Below the pieces are notes generated by a model. That model did not search any database. It saw only the letters and a program-made list of their open reading frames with translations, and was not told the origin of the DNA. Below, in pieces: positions 8,138 to 13,854 of a DNA stretch of 15,772 nucleotides. This DNA comes from DASULK01 sp036381835 (GTDB lineage: Bacteria > Actinomycetota > Actinomycetes > Mycobacteriales > Micromonosporaceae). A program made the position numbers and the translations under genes. The stretch's first letter is position 1, and every line of letters begins with the position of its first letter. The stretch covers positions 1 to 15,772 of the forward strand of contig DASVCA010000054.1 in NCBI GenBank assembly GCA_036381835.1, given 5' to 3'.

Positions 8138-8902
8138 TTAGCCGTCCAATCGGAACGTGAGGGTGGTCGTTCCGACCTGGATCACGTCACCGGGGTTGAG
8201 CGCCACGGCCGAAATCCGCTGTCCGTTGACCATCGTGCCGTTGGTCGATCCCAGGTCGGTGATGACCACCTGGTGTCCATCGAAGTCGATTCGGGCGTGG
8301 CGGCGGGAGATGCCGACGTCGGGCAGTCGGAGGGTGGCCTGGTCACCGCGGCCGATGATGGTGGAGCCCATCTGCAGCGGGTAGCTGCGCCCGTCCGCGG
8401 TCATCAGCCGGGCCATGGGACCACCGGGTCCGGGGGGTGGGCCGTAGCCGCCGCCGGCCTGTTCGTAGGGCGGGTAGCCGGAGTAGCCGCCGCCCATGTC
8501 GTAGCCCGGGGAGACCGGGGCGACGTCGCCGCCGGTGTAGACCTCGGCGGTGACCCGGAACATGCCGGTGTCGAGGCCGTCTCCGCGCTCGATCTCGACG
8601 ATGACGTCCCCGTAGACGGTCCAGGCCTGCTCGCCGATGAACTCCGCCTGCGACTGCGCGAGCTCCTGTGCCAGCGCGGCGGCGTAGGGCGCCAGGCGGC
8701 TGTGGTCGTACGGTGAAAGGTCGATCACGTAGCGGTTGGGCACCAGGGTGCGTCCGCCCGCCAGGATCGCCTTGTGCGCCTCTGCCTCCCGCTGCATGGC
8801 GTTGAGGATCTCCACCGGGTGGACGACCCCTTTGAACACCTTCGCGAAGGCCCCTTCGACCAGACCTTCCAGTCGCTTCTCGAAGCGTTGCAGCACGCTC
8901 AC
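8138..8902 (-). CDS. fhaA: FHA-domain protein FhaA (DUF3662 + FHA)
   Basis: Cytoplasmic phosphothreonine reader (254 aa), first gene of the division signalling operon. The N-terminal DUF3662 domain (about 1-122, beginning MSVLQRFEKRLEGLVEGAF) is followed by a short Gly/Tyr/Pro-rich linker (about 130-162) and a C-terminal FHA domain (about 165-250) with IGR (183-185), SRRHARI (199-205) and DLGSTNGT (216-223). In mycobacteria FhaA binds the phosphorylated pseudokinase domain of MviN/MurJ. Its linker there is far longer (about 527 aa in total), so this is a compact version. I chose GTG at 8900-8902 because a GAGGAGGAG ribosome site lies just upstream and the family's N-terminus begins MSVLQ. An in-frame ATG at 8929 would add nine residues but has no ribosome site. 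Confidence 0.93.
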   Translation of the reverse strand: MSVLQRFEKRLEGLVEGAFAKVFKGVVHPVEILNAMQREAEAHKAILAGGRTLVPNRYVIDLSPYDHSRLAPYAAALAQELAQSQAEFIGEQAWTVYGDVIVEIERGDGLDTGMFRVTAEVYTGGDVAPVSPGYDMGGGYSGYPPYEQAGGGYGPPPGPGGPMARLMTADGRSYPLQMGSTIIGRGDQATLRLPDVGISRRHARIDFDGHQVVITDLGSTNGTMVNGQRISAVALNPGDVIQVGTTTLTFRLDG

Positions 8903-9211
8903 CGGCTCCTCCTCGGGTCCCGAGGACACGATGGTATCCCGGCTTGCTCGGTACTCGGCACGACGCCGAACCCGCCGGCCCCCTGTTCAGTATGCATCCG
9001 GGTGGAAAGCGGTAAGTCTATCCCGATGATTCGCGTCGGGCCGCGGAACGGACAATTCTCCCGATCAGCTGGCATTACCGGCGCGCCCCGGCGTCGTGCT
9101 ACGCTTCCGAGGCGCAACGCGGTGGTATCGCACTCGTGCCACAGCGTTCGAGCGCGTAATATGGCCCAGCGCCCGCGATCGGGTAAGGGTCAGCTTACGC
9201 AGACCTGCCAC
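8903..9211. other. Intergenic region between the fhaA operon and tRNA-Leu
   Basis: Holds no convincing gene: reading frames that cross it are shadows or non-coding extensions. It should contain the minus-strand promoter of the fhaA-pknB operon. Candidate minus-strand -10 hexamers of TAnnnT type are TACCAT (8931-8936) and CATACT (8987-8992), neither with a good TTGACA-like -35. On the plus strand TAATAT (9157-9162) is a possible -10 for the tRNA. An 11-bp perfect inverted repeat (8958-8968 with 9089-9099) frames the middle, and a GTAAG/CTTAC dyad lies at about 9183-9198, just ahead of the tRNA. Confidence 0.5.
8906..8914 (-). promoter_or_regulatory. Ribosome binding site of fhaA
   Basis: GAGGAGGAG on the minus strand ends 3 nt before the GTG at 8902 and decides the start codon against the upstream ATG at 8929. 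Confidence 0.7.
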
Positions 9212-9297
9212 GGGGAAGTGGCGGAATGGCAGACGCGCACGGTTCAGGTCCGTGTGCCCGAGAGGGCGTGAGGGTTCAACTCCCTCCTTCCCCACCA
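9212..9297 (+). tRNA. tRNA-Leu (anticodon CAG)
   Basis: Class II tRNA. The acceptor stem GGGGAAG (9212-9218) pairs with CTTCCCC (9287-9293), followed by discriminator A and an encoded CCA (9295-9297). The anticodon stem is CACGG/CCGTG with loop TTCAGGT and anticodon CAG at 9245-9247, reading the abundant Leu codon CUG. A long variable arm (about GCCCGAGAGGGC) and the T-arm GAGGG-TTCAACT-CCCTC complete the fold. Confidence 0.97.
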
Positions 9298-9299
9298 CC

Positions 9300-9341
9300 G
9301 AGGGCCTCGTCCACCGGACGGGGCCCTCCCCGTTTGCGGGG
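9300..9341 (+). terminator. Hairpins following tRNA-Leu
   Basis: GAGGGCCTCGTCC (9300-9312) pairs with GGACGGGGCCCTC (9316-9328) as a 13-bp stem with one G-T pair and a 3-nt loop. A second small hairpin, CCCCG-TTTG-CGGGG (9328-9341), follows directly. There is no long T tract, as is usual for high-GC actinobacteria. Its place 3 nt after the tRNA fits a terminator. Confidence 0.7.
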
Positions 9342-9351
9342 CGTCGTCCGG

Positions 9352-9380
9352 TTCTACCGTCGGGTTATGCTCCGTACGCT
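9352..9380 (+). promoter_or_regulatory. Possible promoter of the epimerase/glycosyltransferase pair
   Basis: TACGCT (9375-9380, TAnnnT type) lies 17 nt after a weak TTCTAC (9352-9357); an alternative -10 is TATGCT (9366-9371). Both lie between the tRNA terminator and the GTG start. The -35 match is poor, so this is tentative. Confidence 0.3.
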
Positions 9381-9393
9381 TTCCGCCCCGACC

Positions 9394-9399
9394 CAGGAG
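9394..9399 (+). promoter_or_regulatory. Ribosome binding site deciding the epimerase start
   Basis: CAGGAG ends 5 nt before the GTG at 9405. The in-frame GTG at 9399 overlaps this site and so is less likely to be used. Confidence 0.6.
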
Positions 9400-9404
9400 T
9401 GACT

Positions 9405-10478
9405 GTGGCTGTCGCGTTGGTGACCGGATCGAGCGGTCTTATCGGTTCGGAGGCCGCCCGGCACTTTGCCGGCCTCGGCCTGGATGTAGTGGGCATCGAC
9501 AACGACATGCGCCGGTATTTCTTCGGCGATGACGGTTCGACCGCGTGGGCGCTGCAGCGTCTCGTCGCCGATCTGGGTCCGGCCTACACCCACTTCGATG
9601 TCGACATCCGCGACCGGGACGGGCTGGCGCGGATCTTCAAGCGGTACGGCTCGGACATCGCGGTGGTGATCCACGCGGCGGCCCAGCCGAGCCACGACTG
9701 GGCGGCGAAGGAGCCGTACACCGATTTCGACGTGAACGCGGTGGGCACGCTCAACGTGCTGGAGAACACCCGCCAGCACGCGGTGGAGGCGGCGTTCATC
9801 CACTGTTCCACGAACAAGGTTTATGGCGACCGGCCGAACAGCCTGCCGCTGGTGGAGTTGGAGACCCGGTACGAGATCGAGCCGGGGCACCCGTACGAGC
9901 AGGGCATCACCGAGGACATGTCGATCGACACCTGCCTGCACTCGATCTTCGGTGCCTCGAAGGTGGCCGCGGACGTGATGGTCCAGGAGTACGGGCGTTA
10001 CTTCGGGATGAAGACGGCCTGCTTCCGCGGGGGGACGCTGACCGGCCCGGCGCACTCGGCGGCCGAGCTGCACGGCTTCCTCGCCTATCTGATGCGCTGT
10101 GTGATGGAGGGCCGGACCTACAACCTGTACGGCTACAAGGGCAAGATGGTCCGCGACGCGATCCATTCGCACGACGTGCTGACCGCGTTCGAGGCGTTCT
10201 TCCGCAACCCGCGCTCCGGCGAGGTCTACAACCTGGGCGGCGGGCGGCACGCCAACACCTCGCACATCGAGGCGTTCCGCATCGCGGAGGAGATCACCGG
10301 CCAGCAAGCGAAGATCAACTACGTCGATCGGCCCCGGATCGGCGACCACCAGTGGTGGATCAGCAGCATGGCCCGGTTCGAGGAGCACTATCCGGACTGG
10401 AAGCCCACCTACGACATCCCGATGATCCTGCGGGAGATCTACGAGGCCAACGTCGACAAGTGGGTGCCGCGGTCATGA
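9405..10478 (+). CDS. NAD-dependent epimerase/dehydratase (extended SDR, CDP-paratose 2-epimerase-like)
   Basis: Probable nucleotide-sugar epimerase or dehydratase (357 aa), cytoplasmic, likely supplying a sugar for a surface glycan. The N-terminal Rossmann fold has TGSSGLIG (7-14), the NAD-binding GxxGxxG, with IDND (31-34) as the likely ribose-binding acidic end of beta-2. The SDR Ser/Thr is in CSTNKVYGD (134-142), where STNKVYGD resembles CDP-paratose 2-epimerases. The catalytic YxxxK position reads FGASK (182-186): Lys186 is kept but Tyr is Phe. RGGTLTGPAHS (208-218) and VRDAIHSHDV (249-258) form the substrate side. The start is GTG 9405, chosen for its ribosome site; GTG 9399 would add two residues. 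The stop overlaps the next gene as ATGA, so the two are coupled. The exact substrate is unknown. Confidence 0.9.
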   Translation: MAVALVTGSSGLIGSEAARHFAGLGLDVVGIDNDMRRYFFGDDGSTAWALQRLVADLGPAYTHFDVDIRDRDGLARIFKRYGSDIAVVIHAAAQPSHDWAAKEPYTDFDVNAVGTLNVLENTRQHAVEAAFIHCSTNKVYGDRPNSLPLVELETRYEIEPGHPYEQGITEDMSIDTCLHSIFGASKVAADVMVQEYGRYFGMKTACFRGGTLTGPAHSAAELHGFLAYLMRCVMEGRTYNLYGYKGKMVRDAIHSHDVLTAFEAFFRNPRSGEVYNLGGGRHANTSHIEAFRIAEEITGQQAKINYVDRPRIGDHQWWISSMARFEEHYPDWKPTYDIPMILREIYEANVDKWVPRS

Positions 10479-11281
10479 TCGCCCTCGGTAAGCGGAATGT
10501 GCTGGGCGTCCTGGTCGACGCGATCGACTACGCGGCGGCGGTCGAGCAGGTGCTGGTCGCGGCCCGCCAGCGGCGTCCGTTCGCGCTGACCGCGCTGGCC
10601 GTGCACGGAGTGATGACCGGGGTGCTGGACCGGGCGCACAACGCCCGGCTGAACGCGTTCGACCTGGTGACCCCGGACGGGCAGCCGGTGCGCTGGGCGC
10701 TGAACCTGCTGCACGGGGCGGGGCTGGCGGATCGGGTGTACGGGCCGGAGTTGACGCTGCGGGTGCTGGCCCGCTGCGCGGAGGAGGGGCTGCCGGTCTA
10801 CCTCTACGGCTCGACCGAGGAGACCCTGTCCCGGCTGGTCCCAGCGTTGGAGCGGATGTTCCCGGCGTTGAAGCTCGCCGGGGTGGAGCCGTCCAAGTTC
10901 CGCTCGGCGCAGCCGGGTGAGGCCGAGGAGATCGCCGACCGGATCCGCGCTTCGGGGGCGCGGCTGGTGCTGGTGGGTCTGGGCTGCCCGCGTCAGGAGG
11001 TTTTCGCGTACGCGATGCGGCCCCTGCTGGACATGCCGCTGCTGGCGGTCGGCGCTGCTTTCGACTACCACGCCGGGCTGCTGCGCAGGCCGCCGGCGTG
11101 GATGCAGCGGGTGGGTCTGGAGTGGCTGTGGCGGTTGGGTCTGGAGCCGAGACGGCTGTGGCACCGGTACGTGGTGCTCAACCCCGCCTACCTGGCTCGG
11201 CTGGTGGCGCAGCGGACCCGCCTGTGGCGGCCGGTCCCGCCGCAGCCGGCGACGGAACGGCCGACCACCTTCGCGATCTAG
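10475..11281 (+). CDS. WecG/TagA/CpsF-family glycosyltransferase
   Basis: Glycosyltransferase of the WecG/TagA/CpsF family (GT26; 268 aa), which transfers N-acetylmannosamine-type sugars to lipid-linked acceptors at the inner membrane face in teichoic acid, enterobacterial common antigen and capsule pathways. Signatures are TPDGQPVRWAL (66-76, with the conserved Asp68), PVYLYGSTEE (107-116), LVLVGLGCPRQEVFAY (164-179) and FDYHAGLLRRPPAWMQRVGLEWLWRL (196-221), ending in the EPRRLWHRY motif. The usual TxN motif near residue 40 reads TALAVH, so the conserved Asn is absent. The ATG overlaps the epimerase stop by 4 nt without a strong ribosome site. With the epimerase it forms a two-gene module; donor and acceptor cannot be told from sequence. 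Confidence 0.92.
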   Translation: MIALGKRNVLGVLVDAIDYAAAVEQVLVAARQRRPFALTALAVHGVMTGVLDRAHNARLNAFDLVTPDGQPVRWALNLLHGAGLADRVYGPELTLRVLARCAEEGLPVYLYGSTEETLSRLVPALERMFPALKLAGVEPSKFRSAQPGEAEEIADRIRASGARLVLVGLGCPRQEVFAYAMRPLLDMPLLAVGAAFDYHAGLLRRPPAWMQRVGLEWLWRLGLEPRRLWHRYVVLNPAYLARLVAQRTRLWRPVPPQPATERPTTFAI

Positions 11282-11292
11282 GGCTCGGACGT

Positions 11293-11329
11293 GGTGGTCC
11301 CGGGCGCGCGCAGCGCGCCCGGGACCACC
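11293..11329. terminator. Perfect 17-bp hairpin between convergent genes
   Basis: GGTGGTCCCGGGCGCGC (11293-11309) and its exact complement GCGCGCCCGGGACCACC (11313-11329) flank a 3-nt loop. It lies 11 nt after the glycosyltransferase stop and 15 nt from the end of the convergent protease gene, so it can stop transcription from both sides. No T tract on either side. Confidence 0.85.
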
Positions 11330-11344
11330 GTCGGGTCGGCCCGG

Positions 11345-13222
11345 TTACAGGGTCAGACTCCAACTGTTGATGTATCCGGTGTCGCCGGCGTAGACGTCCT
11401 GGACCCGCAGTCGCCAGGTACCGTCTGCGGCCTCACCGGAGAGGTCCACGGTGTAGGTGGTGTTCACGTTCGGGAAGAAGTCCCAGATGTTGGCGTTCTT
11501 CAGCCGGTAGCTGGATCCGTCCGGCGCGATCAGGTCGATGACCAGGTCGCCCCGCCAGCTGTGCACGATGTCGACGGTCACCTTGGACGACGAGGAGGCG
11601 TTGCGTCCGCAGCCGGTGATGGTGATGCTGCTGGTCGCCGTGCCGCCGTCGGGGATGGACACGTCGGTGTCGTTGCTGCCGGTGCAGCCGCCACCGCCGC
11701 CACCGGTCACGGTCAGTGTGTAGGTCGCGGTCCGGGTGGCCGACGATCCGGTGCCGGTGATCGTGACGGTGTAGGTGCCGGCCGGGGTGCCGGTGCCGGT
11801 GGTGATGGTCATGGTGGACGAGTCGCCGGAGGTCACGGTCGCCGGGTTGAACGCGGCGGTCGCGCCGGAGGGCAGGCCGCTCGCCGACAGACCGACGGTC
11901 TGGGGCGAGCCGGAGGTCGTGGTGGTGGAGACGGTTGCGGTGACCGAGCCGCCGGGGGCGGTGGAGCCCGAGGTCGGCGAGACGGAGACCGCGAAGTCGT
12001 CCGCCGGCGGCTGCCCGCCGCCGATGTCGCCGACGTAGAGCAGCCGGTTGGGGGTGCCGCTACCGGGGTTGCTGATCACGTTCGGCGTGGCGCTGTTGAC
12101 CAGGAAGTCCCGCACCTGCTGGGGGCTCCAGCTCGGGTTGGCGGACAGGACGAGGGCGGCGGCCCCGGCGACGTGCGGGGTGGCCATCGAGGTGCCGCTG
12201 ATGGTGTTGGTCGAGGTGTCGCTGCTCGCCCAGGCCGAGGTGATGCTCACTCCGGGGGCGAGGATGTCCACGCAGGTGCCGTAGTTGGAGAAGCTGGCGG
12301 CGGCGTCGCTGGAGTCGGTGGCGCCGACGGTGATCGCGTTCGCCACCCGGGCCGGCGAGTAGTTGCAGGCGTTCTGCCGGTTGCCGAGGAAGTCACCGTT
12401 GCCGGCGGCGACGGCGTAGGTGATGCCGGAGTTGATGGAGTTGTCGACCGCGTCGTCGATGGCGGTGTTGGCCGAGCCGCCGAGGCTCATGTTGGCCACG
12501 GCGGGCTTAACCGCGTTGGCGGTGACCCAGTCGATGCCGGCGACGACCTGCGCGTTGGTGCCGCTGCCCTGGCAGTTCAGCACCCGTACGGCGACGATGC
12601 GGGCCTGCTTGGCCACGCCGTAGGCGGTGCCGGCGACGGTACCCGCGACGTGGGTGCCGTGCCCGTGGCAGTCGTCGGCGGTGCCGCCGTCGACGGCGTC
12701 GTAGCCGCTGACCGCGCGTCCGCCGAAGTCGGTGTGGGTGATCCGCACACCGGTGTCGATGATGTAGGCGTGCACGTCGCTCGCGGTGTTCGGGTAGGTG
12801 TAGGAGTTGTCCAGCGGCCGGTTACGCTGGTCGATGCGGTCGAGGCCCCAGGAGGGCGGGTTGGTCTGGGTGCCGGCGATGGTGACGATGTGGTTCTGTT
12901 CCACGTAGGCGACGGCGGGGTCGGCGGCGATGCGGGCGGCGGCTCGCTTGTTGACGTTGAGTTCGAAGCCGCGTAGCGCTGCCGTGTAGGTGCGCATGAC
13001 CTTGCCGCCGTGCCGTCCGGTCAGGCCGCGTGCGATCGCGCCGACCCGGTCCCGGCTGACGGCGCTGTCCTTGAACACCACGATGTAGCTGTCGGGTACG
13101 GCGGTGGGACCGCCAGCGTGCAGGATGGTACCGTTCGGCGGTTCCGCCCCGGCGGGTGCGGCGGCGGCGAGCATCGCCAGTGCCGCCACCCCCACGATTG
13201 CGGATCTGCGCGAGAAACGCAT
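11345..13222 (-). CDS. Secreted S8 subtilisin-like serine protease with Ig-like and P domains
   Basis: Exported endopeptidase (625 aa). The signal peptide spans about 1-26 (basic MRFSRR, hydrophobic core, APAGA cleavage site before Glu27). An inhibitor I9 propeptide (about 44-114) acts as chaperone and inhibitor in this family. The peptidase S8 domain carries Asp156 (YIIDTGV), His188 (HGHGTHVAG), oxyanion Asn275 (AAGNG) and Ser345 (GTSMATPHVAG). It is followed by a Ser/Thr-rich Ig-like domain (about 409-506), a six-Gly linker (507-512) and a P/Homo B domain (about 517-625) as in proprotein convertases. I chose ATG 13222 over the upstream ATG at 13264 because it gives a proper signal peptide and has an AGAGGA ribosome site. 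The gene stands alone, converging with the glycosyltransferase. Role is probably extracellular protein breakdown or maturation. Confidence 0.94.
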   Translation of the reverse strand: MRFSRRSAIVGVAALAMLAAAAPAGAEPPNGTILHAGGPTAVPDSYIVVFKDSAVSRDRVGAIARGLTGRHGGKVMRTYTAALRGFELNVNKRAAARIAADPAVAYVEQNHIVTIAGTQTNPPSWGLDRIDQRNRPLDNSYTYPNTASDVHAYIIDTGVRITHTDFGGRAVSGYDAVDGGTADDCHGHGTHVAGTVAGTAYGVAKQARIVAVRVLNCQGSGTNAQVVAGIDWVTANAVKPAVANMSLGGSANTAIDDAVDNSINSGITYAVAAGNGDFLGNRQNACNYSPARVANAITVGATDSSDAAASFSNYGTCVDILAPGVSITSAWASSDTSTNTISGTSMATPHVAGAAALVLSANPSWSPQQVRDFLVNSATPNVISNPGSGTPNRLLYVGDIGGGQPPADDFAVSVSPTSGSTAPGGSVTATVSTTTTSGSPQTVGLSASGLPSGATAAFNPATVTSGDSSTMTITTGTGTPAGTYTVTITGTGSSATRTATYTLTVTGGGGGGCTGSNDTDVSIPDGGTATSSITITGCGRNASSSSKVTVDIVHSWRGDLVIDLIAPDGSSYRLKNANIWDFFPNVNTTYTVDLSGEAADGTWRLRVQDVYAGDTGYINSWSLTL

Positions 13223-13223
13223 G

Positions 13224-13236
13224 TCCTCTTCTCCCC
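13224..13236 (-). promoter_or_regulatory. Ribosome binding site of the S8 protease
   Basis: Minus-strand GGGGAGAAGAGGA ends 1 nt before the ATG at 13222. It holds two purine-rich SD candidates, of which GGGGAGA at 7 nt spacing is the better placed. It supports this ATG as the start. Confidence 0.55.
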
Positions 13237-13283
13237 TCGATCGGCCAATCCATCGATCCCCCACCAGGGATCAATAGAAGCTG

Positions 13284-13314
13284 ATCTAATCGAGGTTAGA
13301 CCGAATGATTAGAT
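13284..13314. promoter_or_regulatory. TTAGA repeats / dyad upstream of the protease gene (possible operator)
   Basis: ATCTAATC (13284-13291) and GATTAGAT (13307-13314) form an exact 8-bp inverted repeat with a 15-nt spacer. Inside the spacer GGTTAGA (13295-13301 region) is a third related copy. They lie 62-92 bp upstream of the protease start in an AT-rich stretch, a suitable place for a regulator to bind. No regulator is identified. Confidence 0.4.
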
Positions 13315-13325
13315 AACGATAGATG

Positions 13326-13354
13326 TTGACTTTCATTTATATTGTGCACAGGAT
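13326..13354 (+). promoter_or_regulatory. Possible plus-strand promoter
   Basis: TTGACT (13326-13331) is a good -35 match, 17 nt ahead of CAGGAT (13349-13354), a weak -10. It would drive the small membrane protein gene with a leader of about 120 nt that contains a GGGCGC/GCGCCC hairpin at about 13443-13458. Tentative. Confidence 0.3.
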
Positions 13355-13480
13355 GGATCGGATACCTTGAATTCGTTGCGGTCCGGCCGTTGCCCGGATA
13401 TGTCGCCTCCCCGCCCCTAGACTCGAAGACGCCACCCCCGGCGGGCGCGTTTGCGCCCGACTGCGGCCTGGGGAGACGGC

Positions 13481-13807
13481 ATGGTTATCCGATCCGGCGC
13501 ACTGCTGATCATCGCGGCCTTCTGCGGCCTACTGTCCGTTCCCGGCGCAGTGGTGATCGCCGCCGTCCCGCCGAGCACACCACCGGCCGTCGAGCCGGTG
13601 CAACGGGCCGCCGGCCTATCCGCCGTCCACGCCACCCCGACGTCCGATCCGACAACCGAGCCCGAGCATTCCGCCCGGCCGCACACGGAACGGACTCCCA
13701 AGCGGCCGCCCGACCTCGCCCGGTCCCTGATCTTCTCGGGCGTGCTCGGATTGACGATCTCGATCACCGGATTGGTGATGGTCTGCCGCCGACGGCGAAT
13801 GTGGTGA
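13481..13807 (+). CDS. Small Pro/Thr-rich membrane protein of unknown function
   Basis: I do not recognise a family. The 108-aa product has an N-terminal hydrophobic segment (about 5-28; signal peptide or membrane anchor), a Pro/Thr/Ala-rich linker (about 29-78) expected to be outside the cell, a second membrane segment (about 80-101) and a basic end (RRRRMW) that should stay in the cytoplasm by the positive-inside rule. The general layout resembles small cell-surface proteins, but no LPXTG-type sorting motif is present. ATG 13481 has GGGGAG at 13470-13475; an upstream ATG at 13451 in the same frame has no ribosome site and would put Asp/Arg residues ahead of the signal. It lies 47 nt before the next gene on the same strand. 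Confidence 0.72.
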   Translation: MVIRSGALLIIAAFCGLLSVPGAVVIAAVPPSTPPAVEPVQRAAGLSAVHATPTSDPTTEPEHSARPHTERTPKRPPDLARSLIFSGVLGLTISITGLVMVCRRRRMW

Positions 13808-13841
13808 CATTAGGGGACTCGCCCGATCAGGCCGCAGAGGC

Positions 13842-13847
13842 TAGGCT
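13842..13847 (+). promoter_or_regulatory. -10 element of a leaderless promoter
   Basis: TAGGCT fits the actinobacterial TAnnnT -10 motif and ends 7 nt before the ATG at 13855, so transcription should begin at or next to the A of the start codon. No ribosome site is present, which agrees with a leaderless mRNA. No clear -35. Confidence 0.5.
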
Positions 13848-13854
13848 GCCCCGC

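Noticed and set aside
9212..9297. tRNA-Leu as attachment site of an integrated element
   Set aside because: No integrase gene and no second copy of the tRNA 3' end in the window; downstream genes look like normal chromosomal genes.
9096..9404. Extension of the epimerase frame upstream through the tRNA
   Set aside because: It would translate a functional tRNA gene and its terminator; the Rossmann fold begins right after GTG 9405.
9354..10388. Minus-strand frame (344 codons) opposite the epimerase
   Set aside because: Shadow; the plus strand has clear SDR motifs and a ribosome site.
11291..12976. Long plus-strand frame (561 codons) opposite the S8 protease
   Set aside because: Gly/Val/Asp-rich low-complexity shadow that also runs through the terminator hairpin.
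13223..13264. Upstream ATG start for the protease (14 extra residues)
   Set aside because: It would place charged residues ahead of the signal peptide and has no ribosome site, whereas ATG 13222 has a good one.
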